Both the position numbers and the translations under genes were made by a program. A DNA stretch of 64,000 nt from Sphingomonas swuensis. GTDB taxonomy: Bacteria > Pseudomonadota > Alphaproteobacteria > Sphingomonadales > Sphingomonadaceae. A model generated the notes under the pieces. That model ran no database searches. It was not told the DNA's origin and saw only the letters and a list, made by a program, of their open reading frames with translations. Positions 43,921 to 50,071 of the stretch are shown piece by piece. The stretch covers positions 394,001-458,000 of the forward strand of contig NZ_BAABBQ010000001.1 of the NCBI RefSeq assembly GCF_039538045.1, given 5' to 3'. Position 1 is the stretch's first letter, and each line of letters opens with the position of its first letter.

Positions 43921-43938
43921 GCCCTCGTTATAGAGGGC
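43921..43938 (+). promoter_or_regulatory. inverted repeat in the divergent spacer
   Basis: GCCCTC-GTTATA-GAGGGC, a perfect 6-bp palindrome with an A/T-rich centre. It lies between the chemoreceptor (minus) and radical SAM (plus) genes. An operator or promoter element is possible; nothing else supports it. Confidence 0.25.
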
Positions 43939-44024
43939 GCTTCGGCGCTTCCTTCCCGCCCGGGGCAAACACCCGGTCGCCATCGGCAGACGCGACCATC
44001 GGCCCTCCGCTTCGTTCAGGCACG

Positions 44025-45104
44025 ATGGCCGATCCTGCATCTTCCCGGCGGCGGCCGTGGCGCCCCAGGCGCCTGCTCGTCACCAGCGCTGCCCGGGAGC
44101 ACGCCCACGGCCGCGCCATCGTCGCTCGGGCCGAGGCGCTCGACATCCCGATCACCGAGCTATCCGGCAACCAGGTCCGGCTTCCGCCCCAGCCCGACCC
44201 GCGCCGCGCCTATGCCGAGGCCAAGGCCACCCTCGCGGTCGTCACCGCGCCGCCCTCCCGGCTCAAGCTCCAGCCGATCGCGCCCAGCGCCGACTGGCGG
44301 GTCGACCTCGCCGAAGGCTGCCCCGCCCATTGCGCTTATTGCTATCTCGCCGGTTCCTTGAGCGGTCCGCCGATCACCCGCGTCTACGCCAATCTCGACG
44401 AGATCACCGCGGTTCTACCGGATTATCTCGGGCAGGGGCGGATCACCTCGCGCTCGCGCGCCCGGGCGCACGAGGGCACCACCTTCGAGGCGAGCTGCTA
44501 CACCGACCCGCTGGCGATCGAGCCGCTGACCGGGTCGCTGTCGGCACTGATCCGCTGGTTCGGCCGCTGGGACGCCGACGTCCAGCTCCGCTTCACCAGC
44601 AAGTTCGCCGACGTCTCCGCGCTCCTCGACCTGCCCCACGGCGGACGCACCCGGATGCGGTCGTCGATCAACCCGCCCGCATGGCACCGCTTCGAGGCCG
44701 GGACCGACCCCGTCGAAGCGCGCCTCGCCGCCCTCGCCGCGATGGGCCGTGCGGGCTACCGGGTCGGGCTGACCATCGCGCCAATCATCGCCGCCGAGGG
44801 CTGGCGCGACGCCTATCGCGACCTCATCGCCATGGCGGCGCGCGCGCTCGACGGGATCGACGGCCTCGACCTCACCGTCGAGCTCATTACCCACCGCTTC
44901 ACCCCCGGCAGCCGCGCGGTCCTGGCGAGCTGGTACCCCGGCTCCGACCTCGAGATGGACCCCGAGCGCCGGGCCGAGAAGCGCACCAAATTCGCCGGCA
45001 CCAAGTTCGTTTACCCGCCCGAGCTCATGACCGAACTCAAGACCTTCTTCCTCGCCGAGATCGCCGAGCAGCTCCCGCACGCCCGCATCCTCTATTGGAC
45101 CTGA
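44025..45104 (+). CDS. radical SAM protein, spore photoproduct lyase-like (SplB family)
   Basis: A 359-residue radical SAM enzyme with the cluster cysteines C99-x3-C103-x2-C106 in CPAHCAYCYL. An N-terminal domain has RRLLVTSAAREHAHGRAI. TTFEASCYTDPLAIEPLTGSL and LRFTSKFADVSALLDLPHGGRT are typical of the SPL-like family. Spore photoproduct lyase repairs UV-damaged thymine dimers in endospores; this organism is not a spore former, so the substrate is unknown. The ATG was chosen by homology; the frame is open for over 1 kb upstream because it is antisense to the chemoreceptor. Confidence 0.85.
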   Translation: MADPASSRRRPWRPRRLLVTSAAREHAHGRAIVARAEALDIPITELSGNQVRLPPQPDPRRAYAEAKATLAVVTAPPSRLKLQPIAPSADWRVDLAEGCPAHCAYCYLAGSLSGPPITRVYANLDEITAVLPDYLGQGRITSRSRARAHEGTTFEASCYTDPLAIEPLTGSLSALIRWFGRWDADVQLRFTSKFADVSALLDLPHGGRTRMRSSINPPAWHRFEAGTDPVEARLAALAAMGRAGYRVGLTIAPIIAAEGWRDAYRDLIAMAARALDGIDGLDLTVELITHRFTPGSRAVLASWYPGSDLEMDPERRAEKRTKFAGTKFVYPPELMTELKTFFLAEIAEQLPHARILYWT

Positions 45105-45175
45105 CCGAACGGCGCGGAGCTGACTCCTCTGCGGCACCCAGGCTCGCAGCGGAGCGTAGCGGATCAGCGGCAGAT

Positions 45176-45199
45176 GTCCGTTATGGGTGGAAAGTGGAC
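45176..45199 (+). repeat. cassette-type palindrome, left-end type (L2)
   Basis: GTCCG-TTATGGGTGGAAAGT-GGAC, 24 bp. Its GGGTGGAA core and (C/T)GGAC arm are shared with the left-end copy at 47699, and the arm with 47187. The stop codon of the 102-aa gene begins 2 bp further on. Confidence 0.75.
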
Positions 45200-45200
45200 G

Positions 45201-45509
45201 TTAGCTTGCGGCGTGTCGAATGAAGTGTTCGAAAGCGTCCTCGAAGGTATGATCGGTCACCTCGTTGGGCATATCCGGCAGTGGCAGAGCCTCTGAAGAG
45301 CCGTTTCGAATCACCGTGATGTCGCAGTCCCCAGTTGACCACACAATCATGCGGCTGACGTTGTCTGCGGTGTCCACGTCGATGAAGAACGATGGATTGC
45401 CTGAAGCTTCGCTCTCTGCGGTGAACGTAAAGGCAGCTTTCAAGCCCTGCTGACTCAGCGCCGCACCCTGCTCACGTGACCAATCCGACCAGCGATGAAA
45501 ATCAAACAT
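45201..45509 (-). CDS. lone 102-aa protein, repeat-bracketed (immunity-protein-like)
   Basis: A 102-residue acidic soluble protein, MFDFHRWSDWSREQGAALSQ. An N-terminal helix is followed by strands with FFIDVDTADNVSRMIVWSTGDCDITVIR and a C-terminal helix FEDAFEHFIRH. The pattern (Trp-rich first helix, short acidic beta domain with VWSTGD) reminds me of small polymorphic-toxin immunity proteins such as the TriTu family, but this is weak. No toxin gene is adjacent. ATG 45509 is chosen; longer starts would translate the right-end repeat. It is A/T-richer than its neighbours. Confidence 0.55.
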   Translation of the reverse strand: MFDFHRWSDWSREQGAALSQQGLKAAFTFTAESEASGNPSFFIDVDTADNVSRMIVWSTGDCDITVIRNGSSEALPLPDMPNEVTDHTFEDAFEHFIRHAAS

Positions 45510-45537
45510 TGTGGAGAGGTATTCCAGTCGCCCCAAT

Positions 45538-45561
45538 GTCCGCAATGGGTCGAAAGCAGCC
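45538..45561 (+). repeat. cassette-type palindrome, right-end type (R2)
   Basis: GTCCGC-AATGGGTCGAAA-GCAGCC, 24 bp. The core is identical to 3145 except one base. It lies 29 bp upstream of the 102-aa gene start (minus strand) and 75 bp from the end of the L,D-transpeptidase gene. Confidence 0.8.
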
Positions 45562-45635
45562 ATTCTCGTCGACATCTTGAAGGGGAGCGAGGCGCCCCGT
45601 TTGCCCATGCACTCGTTCCGACGCCCAAGCGCTGA

Positions 45636-47087
45636 TCAGCCAGCGATCTTGGGCTTCTTCCTGGCGGGAAGTTTGGAGACTGCCGGCCTCGCTTTCGCTT
45701 TCGCGGATGCGAGCGGCTCGGTGGTTCTCTCTGCGGGATCCTTGGCCTTCGCCGCGACGGGCTTGGGGGCGAGCGGATCATCGCCGCCGACCGCGTCGAA
45801 ATCGATCTCCAGCGTCGGTCGGGCCGGGCGGCGGCTGTCTTCTTTCGCGATGAACTGGGCGAGCACCTTGGTGTCGCGGCGATAGGGGTCGGCTCGGAAC
45901 AGGGTGCCGGAACCGCCGTCCGGCGAGGCGGTCAGGTAGGTCAGGTAGACCGGCATCGGTTCGAACAGGGCGAGATTGTCCTCCCGGTCCGGATCGGCGG
46001 GTCGAGGCACGGCGCCAAAGATCCACTGGGCCAGGCGCGCCGCATCCTCGAGGCGGACGCAACCGTTGCTGACCCACCGGTCGTCCTGGGCGAACAGCGC
46101 CTTGCTGGGTGTATCGTGGAGATAGATGCCGAACTCGTTGGGCATCATGAACTTGATGGCCCCCATGCTGTTGGCACCGCCGGGCAGCTGGCGGACCCGC
46201 TGCTCGAAGCGGCCGGCCGCGACGGCGGCCCAGTCGATGGTCGCCGGGTCGACCAGCTTGGAGTCGCGTTCCCATCCGTCCAGCACTTCATAGCGACGCT
46301 CGGCAAGGTAGCTCGACCCCTCGGCCAACACGCGCGGGGCGATCAGCTTGGCGACCAGATCGACCGGCACGTTCCAATAGGGATTGACGCTGGCATAGCG
46401 CATCATCGCCGCCATCATCGGGGTCGCCGAACTCGGCGCGCCGACGACGACCTTCATGCTGTCGACAGGCCGGCCATCCTCATACATCCACAACCGAGCC
46501 GAGCCCACATCGACCAGGATGTAGCGCTTGGCCGCGTTCGGCGCGGGGAGCCGTCGCGCCCGTTCCATGTTCAGCAACAACTTGCGCTCGAACAGGGCGG
46601 ACCCCTGATTGAGCGCGGCGATGGTCGTGGGGCCCGGCTTGCCGTCGACGGGAAGGCCGTGGACGCGCTGGAATTCCGATACTCGTGCTTCGAGTGCGGG
46701 ATCCACCGTCCCTGCAGAGGGCAGGCCCAGCCGCTCGCGCAGGAGACGAACCCGGCTGTTGTCGGCGCCGGGTGTCAGCGGGCCGCCGCTGGTCGGAACC
46801 CGGAGCTGCGGCAGGCTGCTCCAGTCGCGCTGGTATCGAAGCAGCTGGCGACGGAGATCGGTGTAGAGGTGATGGATCGGCTTGAGCAGGTCGATCGGCG
46901 CCCCACTCCAGCTCACGTCCTCGATCTCCGGCTGATCGGGGGCAAGCTCGGGCTCCGGCGGCATCGCGCCGGCATCGATGATGATCATGTCGATCGCCGG
47001 ATTCGCACTTGGCTGGCGGTCCGCGGCCGCCGCGCGGCCACTCACCAGCAGGAGCGCAGCCGCGCCGATAAACTTCCATTGCACCAC
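45636..47087 (-). CDS. L,D-transpeptidase (YcbB/LdtD-like)
   Basis: A 483-residue exported enzyme that makes 3-3 peptidoglycan cross-links or attaches proteins to peptidoglycan. It has a signal peptide (FIGAAALLLVSGRAAA), a peptidoglycan-binding helix region (RVRLLRERLGLPSAGTVD...FQRVHGLPVDGKPG) and a YkuD catalytic domain with GIYLHDTPSKALF and Cys343 in WVSNGCVRLED. It ends in a Lys/Ala/Pro-rich tail (about 440-483). It is monocistronic, flanked on both sides by repeat-bracketed genes. Confidence 0.9.
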   Translation of the reverse strand: MVQWKFIGAAALLLVSGRAAAADRQPSANPAIDMIIIDAGAMPPEPELAPDQPEIEDVSWSGAPIDLLKPIHHLYTDLRRQLLRYQRDWSSLPQLRVPTSGGPLTPGADNSRVRLLRERLGLPSAGTVDPALEARVSEFQRVHGLPVDGKPGPTTIAALNQGSALFERKLLLNMERARRLPAPNAAKRYILVDVGSARLWMYEDGRPVDSMKVVVGAPSSATPMMAAMMRYASVNPYWNVPVDLVAKLIAPRVLAEGSSYLAERRYEVLDGWERDSKLVDPATIDWAAVAAGRFEQRVRQLPGGANSMGAIKFMMPNEFGIYLHDTPSKALFAQDDRWVSNGCVRLEDAARLAQWIFGAVPRPADPDREDNLALFEPMPVYLTYLTASPDGGSGTLFRADPYRRDTKVLAQFIAKEDSRRPARPTLEIDFDAVGGDDPLAPKPVAAKAKDPAERTTEPLASAKAKARPAVSKLPARKKPKIAG

Positions 47088-47186
47088 AAGCTTACCCCAC
47101 GCGCACCGCTGGCCACCCCTTCTAGGGCTGGCGCGTGAACCTCGCAGTAATCACGTGGCTGTTGCGGCAGCCGGCCTGGCGCAAAG

Positions 47187-47210
47187 GTCCGCTATTTGTG
47201 GAGAGCGGAC
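47187..47210 (+). repeat. cassette-type palindrome, left-end type (L3)
   Basis: GTCCGC-TATTTGTGGAGA-GCGGAC, 24 bp with perfect 6-bp arms, followed by ACTC as at 47699. The stop of the 143-aa gene is 10 bp further on. It marks the left border of the first of two tandem units. Confidence 0.78.
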
Positions 47211-47220
47211 ACTCGCGTCC

Positions 47221-47652
47221 TCACGCAAAATAGGATCTTACGGGCTCGTCACAGCGCAAGACATGCTCAGCTAAGCTGAATACCTCTTTGGCCAGGGGAT
47301 GCTGGAGAGCCTCGTCGCGTGGCAAAACCGTGCCGAGGTATCCGGACGACCACGCGGAGTCCTGAGCGTCGACAAGAGTCACGTTCGTGTTCAGCTCATC
47401 CGACCAGAGGTCGAAAGTGAACGCTATCCGCGCGGAGGGCTTTTCCGCCTCGTCCCAACGGCCGAAGCCTACAATCATTTGGGCTCGAGGTGGCTGGTGC
47501 TCAGAGATCAGCGCCGCCTTGTAGATAGCAAACGGTGAGCCGTGCCGAGTCACGTATCGCGTCAAAATCTGCTGGCTTGCACCGCAGCAGGCGCACGAAC
47601 CCGCCTCGGGCTTCTCGAACTCGATCTCATCCACAGCAATGAAATGAAGCAC
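47221..47652 (-). CDS. lone 143-aa protein with CACC motif, repeat-bracketed
   Basis: A 143-residue soluble protein. An N-terminal strand (HFIAVDEIEFEKPEAG) is followed by CACCGASQQILTRYVTRHGSPFAIYKAAL, in which C-A-C-C could be a metal or redox site. VGFGRWDEAE and RIAFTFDLWSDE follow, then a helical C-terminus (LAKEVFSLAEHVLRCDEPVRSYF). I do not recognise a family. It is A/T-richer than the flanking chromosome. The start is 10 bp from the right-end palindrome; no promoter is visible. Confidence 0.6.
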   Translation of the reverse strand: MLHFIAVDEIEFEKPEAGSCACCGASQQILTRYVTRHGSPFAIYKAALISEHQPPRAQMIVGFGRWDEAEKPSARIAFTFDLWSDELNTNVTLVDAQDSAWSSGYLGTVLPRDEALQHPLAKEVFSLAEHVLRCDEPVRSYFA

Positions 47653-47661
47653 GGGCTAAAC

Positions 47662-47685
47662 TTCCGCAATGAGTCGGAGTCAGAC
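47662..47685 (+). repeat. cassette-type palindrome, right-end type (R3)
   Basis: TTCCGC-AATGAGTCGGAG-TCAGAC, 24 bp, followed by CTTCG as at 3145. It is somewhat degenerate. It lies upstream of the 143-aa gene and only 13 bp from the left-end copy at 47699, forming an R-L junction between two units. Confidence 0.72.
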
Positions 47686-47698
47686 CTTCGTCCAGAAC

Positions 47699-47722
47699 GT
47701 CGCAAACGGGTGGAACGCGGAC
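47699..47722 (+). repeat. cassette-type palindrome, left-end type (L4)
   Basis: GTCGC-AAACGGGTGGAAC-GCGGAC with ACTC following, 24 bp in total. The right arm is intact and the left arm has lost one base. The stop of the 176-aa DUF2059-like gene starts 3 bp after the arm. Confidence 0.72.
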
Positions 47723-47724
47723 AC

Positions 47725-48255
47725 TCATGGCTTCGCGAGATTGGCCATGGCGTCTTTCAAGAGTTGCTCTTCCATCTGCTCAGTTTCGGTGCCGACATAA
47801 GCCTCCATCCGCCAACGGCCATCAAGAAAGTGCTTTCCTACAGGGCGTTCCAAGAACCCTACTATCTCGGCGAGTTCAGCTTCGGTGAACTCCCAGTTCA
47901 CGTGGTCCTCGTATGCCTGCTGATATTCTTTCCGATGTTTAGAGTAGGCGTTCGTCAAAGCGGCCATCCGCTTCTCGAAGCCGCTCTTGAGGCCCTCCCG
48001 CATGTCTTGGCCGCTCGTGACTTGCCACATCGGGCCACCCGGAACCGCATAACGTTCGAGGAAGCTGCCGCTATCAAGCTGCTGCTGAAGACCAATCGCC
48101 CGGAGAAATCGACGGACGAGCAACAGCTTCGACGGACTGGCAGGCACACCGATTTGCGCAGATGGCGCGAGCGTTTCGTTAGTTTGCGGGGGAGCAGCCA
48201 GCGCAGTCGAGGTTGAGAATAGCGCGACCACGCCGAGCAGCAGGAAGGTCTTCAT
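47725..48255 (-). CDS. exported DUF2059-like protein, repeat-bracketed
   Basis: A 176-residue protein with a signal peptide (MKTFLLLGVVALFSTSTALAAP). A helical domain has LVRRFLRAIGLQQQL near the start and FTEAELAEIVGFLERPVGKHFLD near the end. This is the Ft-x-x-EL-x-x-l-x-x-F-x-x-p-x-G-x-k pattern of DUF2059 periplasmic proteins of unknown function. The ATG is placed at 48255, because the longer frame translates the right-end repeat (VVCLRPIADH). It is A/T-richer than its surroundings and oriented like the other three repeat-bracketed genes. Confidence 0.65.
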   Translation of the reverse strand: MKTFLLLGVVALFSTSTALAAPPQTNETLAPSAQIGVPASPSKLLLVRRFLRAIGLQQQLDSGSFLERYAVPGGPMWQVTSGQDMREGLKSGFEKRMAALTNAYSKHRKEYQQAYEDHVNWEFTEAELAEIVGFLERPVGKHFLDGRWRMEAYVGTETEQMEEQLLKDAMANLAKP

Positions 48256-48282
48256 CTCCGCACTCTGTCCGGCGCTGCTATG

Positions 48283-48306
48283 GTCCGCAATGGGCCGTAA
48301 GCAGAC
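48283..48306 (+). repeat. cassette-type palindrome, right-end type (R4)
   Basis: GTCCGC-AATGGGCCGTAA-GCAGAC, 24 bp, one core base different from 3145. It lies 28 bp upstream of the DUF2059-like gene start and closes the double unit 47187-48306. Confidence 0.8.
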
Positions 48307-48362
48307 AACCGGGTCGCTCACTGCGCCAGCCCTTCCTCGCTCATCTCCACGACCAGCGACTT

Positions 48363-48707
48363 TCAGCGTACCAGCCAGCCCTGTTGCTGCAGCGTTCGCC
48401 GCCAGCTCTTCACGAAACAGCCCGTCCCTGCCGAGGGTCCGACCGGGCCGCAGCTGCCGATCCCGGTGTCGCCTTCGCCGACCCAGCCCATCCGCTCGGT
48501 CATCACGCCCTTGACGTTGCCGCCCGGATCATAGGGCGCGTCGGGCGGGGTGACCTGATAGCGCTGGGCCTGCGCCCGCCGGCCGCAGACCAGCACCTCG
48601 GCATCCTCGCCGCGCGACCGGCACTCCTGCCGTGCGACCTCGCGGGTGACGGCACCGGACAGGTCGGGAGCGAGAACCACGACGAGGAACAGCACGGCGC
48701 GCAGCAT
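48363..48707 (-). CDS. exported sphingomonad-type Cys-containing small protein
   Basis: A 114-residue protein with signal peptide MLRAVLFLVVVLAPDLSGA. It then has QECRSRGEDAEVLVCGRRAQAQRYQVTP, a motif (VxVCGRR followed by RY/R) seen in many small exported sphingomonad proteins of unknown function, and further Cys in GIGSCGPVG and GTGCFVKSW. Four cysteines suggest two disulfides. ATG 48707 is preferred over the longer frame because it begins with the signal peptide. It is divergent from the lysozyme gene. Confidence 0.65.
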   Translation of the reverse strand: MLRAVLFLVVVLAPDLSGAVTREVARQECRSRGEDAEVLVCGRRAQAQRYQVTPPDAPYDPGGNVKGVMTERMGWVGEGDTGIGSCGPVGPSAGTGCFVKSWRRTLQQQGWLVR

Positions 48708-48850
48708 GCGCCCGCCGATGCGCGGCGACAAGGCCTTTCGCCGAACCCGACACGAGGCTGCCCAGACCATAGAAAAAGCTGTCCTACAGACAACCATATA
48801 GGTTAGCTCTTCTGCGAATCGAAAGACCTTCGCTGCCCAGGAGACCAAGC

Positions 48851-49438
48851 ATGTCCAAGGATGCGCCGCCGACAGTCGACCAGCTCGTCGACGATCTCAT
48901 CGCTCGCGAGGGCGGGTTCGTCGACCATCCGGCCGATCGTGGCGGTGCGACCTGCTGGGGAGTAACCGAAGCGGTTGCCCGGGCGCATGGCTACGGCGGA
49001 CCGATGGCGCTTTTCCCGAGGGGCGAGGCGGCAGCCATCTACCGGCGGCTCTACTGGCTTCGGCCGCGCTTCGACGCCGTCGCCAGCCGAGCCCCGCGCC
49101 TCGCCGCCGAGCTATTCGATACCGGGGCCAACATGGGCCCGGCGGTCGCTTCGACCTTCCTCCAGCGCGCGCTCACCGCCTTGAACCGCAACGGCAAGGA
49201 CTATCCCGACATCGAGCCCGACGGCCGGATCGGCGAGCATACGCTGGCGGCCCTCGACGCCTTCCTCTCGCTCCGCAAGGGCAGTGGCGAACTGGTCCTG
49301 CTCCGGGCGCTCGAGGCGCTGCAGGGTGAGCGCTACCTCCGCCTGGCCGAGAAGCGTCCCGCCAACGAAGCCTTCCTCTACGGATGGCTCGCGAACCGCA
49401 TCGGTCAGGAAGAGTTGCCGAACCGCCACCGGCTGTGA
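48851..49438 (+). CDS. GH108-type N-acetylmuramidase (phage-type endolysin)
   Basis: A 195-residue glycosyl hydrolase 108-like lysozyme. Glu20 in IAREGGFVDHPADRGGATCWGVT is the catalytic residue of this family. LFDTGANMGPAVASTFLQRAL and DGRIGEHTLAAL (peptidoglycan-binding-like) follow. There is no signal peptide, which fits an endolysin that depends on the holin encoded 125 bp downstream. No other phage gene is present, so it is an orphan lysis pair, a domesticated remnant, or part of a gene-transfer-type system. Confidence 0.85.
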   Translation: MSKDAPPTVDQLVDDLIAREGGFVDHPADRGGATCWGVTEAVARAHGYGGPMALFPRGEAAAIYRRLYWLRPRFDAVASRAPRLAAELFDTGANMGPAVASTFLQRALTALNRNGKDYPDIEPDGRIGEHTLAALDAFLSLRKGSGELVLLRALEALQGERYLRLAEKRPANEAFLYGWLANRIGQEELPNRHRL

Positions 49439-49480
49439 CCGGTGGGTGACGGCCCGGACCACGCGAAACCCCGCCACCCT

Positions 49481-49500
49481 GTGAACTTCGGGAACTTCGA
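49481..49500 (+). repeat. AACTTCG tandem repeat, first block before holin gene
   Basis: GTGAACTTC-GGGAACTTC-GA: two 9-bp units. A second block with three units lies at 49524-49552. It is related to the 29-bp repeats upstream of maiA (9023-9105). Confidence 0.7.
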
Positions 49501-49523
49501 ACGCCGATTGATCCCCGCACCCC

Positions 49524-49552
49524 GTGAACTTCGAGAACTTCGAGAACTTCGA
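49524..49552 (+). repeat. AACTTCG tandem repeat, second block before holin gene
   Basis: GTGAACTTC then GAGAACTTC twice then GA: three 9-bp units ending 10 bp before the holin start. A GTG within the block opens the holin frame and would add MNFENFENFEETA, but GAGGAG directly before ATG 49563 marks the proper start. Confidence 0.7.
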
Positions 49553-49562
49553 GGAGACCGCA

Positions 49563-49973
49563 ATGCCGCTGATTGAAGCCATCGTCGCTCCGCTCGCCAA
49601 GCTGATCGACAAGATCATCCCCGACCCCCAAGCCCGAGATCGCGCCAAGCTCGAGCTGTTGAAGCTCCAGGGCGACCAGGAAGCGAACCAGATCGGTCAG
49701 CAGATGCAGGCCATCATCGCCGAGGCGAACTCGTCCGACCCGTGGACCAGCCGTGCCCGCCCAAGCTTCCTCTACGTCATGTACACGCTGATGCTCTGGT
49801 CGATCCCGATGGGACTGATCGCCGCCGCCGACCCGTCGAAGGCGGCAGCCATCGCGACCGGGATGACCGCCTATCTGCGCGGGCTCCCGAGCGAGCTCTA
49901 CACCCTCTTCGGGACCGGCTATCTCGGCTACACCGCCGCCCGGACCTGGGGGAAGGTCAAGGGCGTCGAATAA
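49563..49973 (+). CDS. holin family protein (phage/GTA-type)
   Basis: A 136-residue protein. The N-terminal amphipathic part has MPLIEAIVAPLAKLIDKIIPDPQARDRAKLELLKLQ, followed by two or three membrane helices around FLYVMYTLMLWSIPMGLIAAA, AAAIATGMTAYL and LFGTGYLGYTAARTW. This is the architecture of the three-TM holin family found in gene transfer agents and phages. It lies directly after the GH108 endolysin. GAGGAG lies 6 nt before the ATG. It permits endolysin access to the wall. Confidence 0.8.
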   Translation: MPLIEAIVAPLAKLIDKIIPDPQARDRAKLELLKLQGDQEANQIGQQMQAIIAEANSSDPWTSRARPSFLYVMYTLMLWSIPMGLIAAADPSKAAAIATGMTAYLRGLPSELYTLFGTGYLGYTAARTWGKVKGVE

Positions 49974-50019
49974 GCGTCGGGGCTGGGCAGGGGCCTTGCC
50001 CGCTCGCTTCGCTCGTGGA

Positions 50020-50067
50020 ACGATCCTTCCCGTCCGCTCTTCTATGACGGCGGACAGGAGGGATCGT
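50020..50067 (+). promoter_or_regulatory. long hairpin burying the phospholipase D Shine-Dalgarno
   Basis: Bases 50020-50037 pair with 50050-50067: 17 of 18 positions, including one G-U pair and one mismatch at 50031/50056, around a 12-nt loop. AGGAGGG (50056-50062), the ribosome-binding site of the TTG start at 50072, lies fully in the 3' arm. It may control translation, or act as a terminator for the holin transcript (no T-run). Confidence 0.6.
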
Positions 50068-50071
50068 CGAC

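Noticed and set aside
42795..45104. Very long plus-strand open frame opposite the chemoreceptor gene
   Set aside because: Only its 3' part from 44025 has homology (radical SAM protein). The rest is Arg/Asp-rich shadow translation of the minus-strand chemoreceptor, caused by high GC.
45510..45608. N-terminal extension of the 102-aa gene (MAAFDPLRTLG region)
   Set aside because: These residues are the right-end repeat read in an open frame. Such translated-repeat N-termini should not be taken as protein.
48256..48321. N-terminal extension of the DUF2059-like gene (VVCLRPIADH)
   Set aside because: Also a translation of the right-end repeat. The signal peptide begins at 48255.
49481..49552. LexA (SOS) box in the GAAC direct repeats
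   Set aside because: Alphaproteobacterial LexA boxes need GAAC-N7-GAAC (or GTTC-N7-GTTC). Here the spacing is N5.
50032..50055. Tenth copy of the cassette palindrome (GTCCGC-N12-GCGGAC)
   Set aside because: Arms and spacing match by chance, but the loop has no AATGGGTCG-like core, the stem extends far outward and no bracketed gene is present. It is treated as the phospholipase D leader hairpin.
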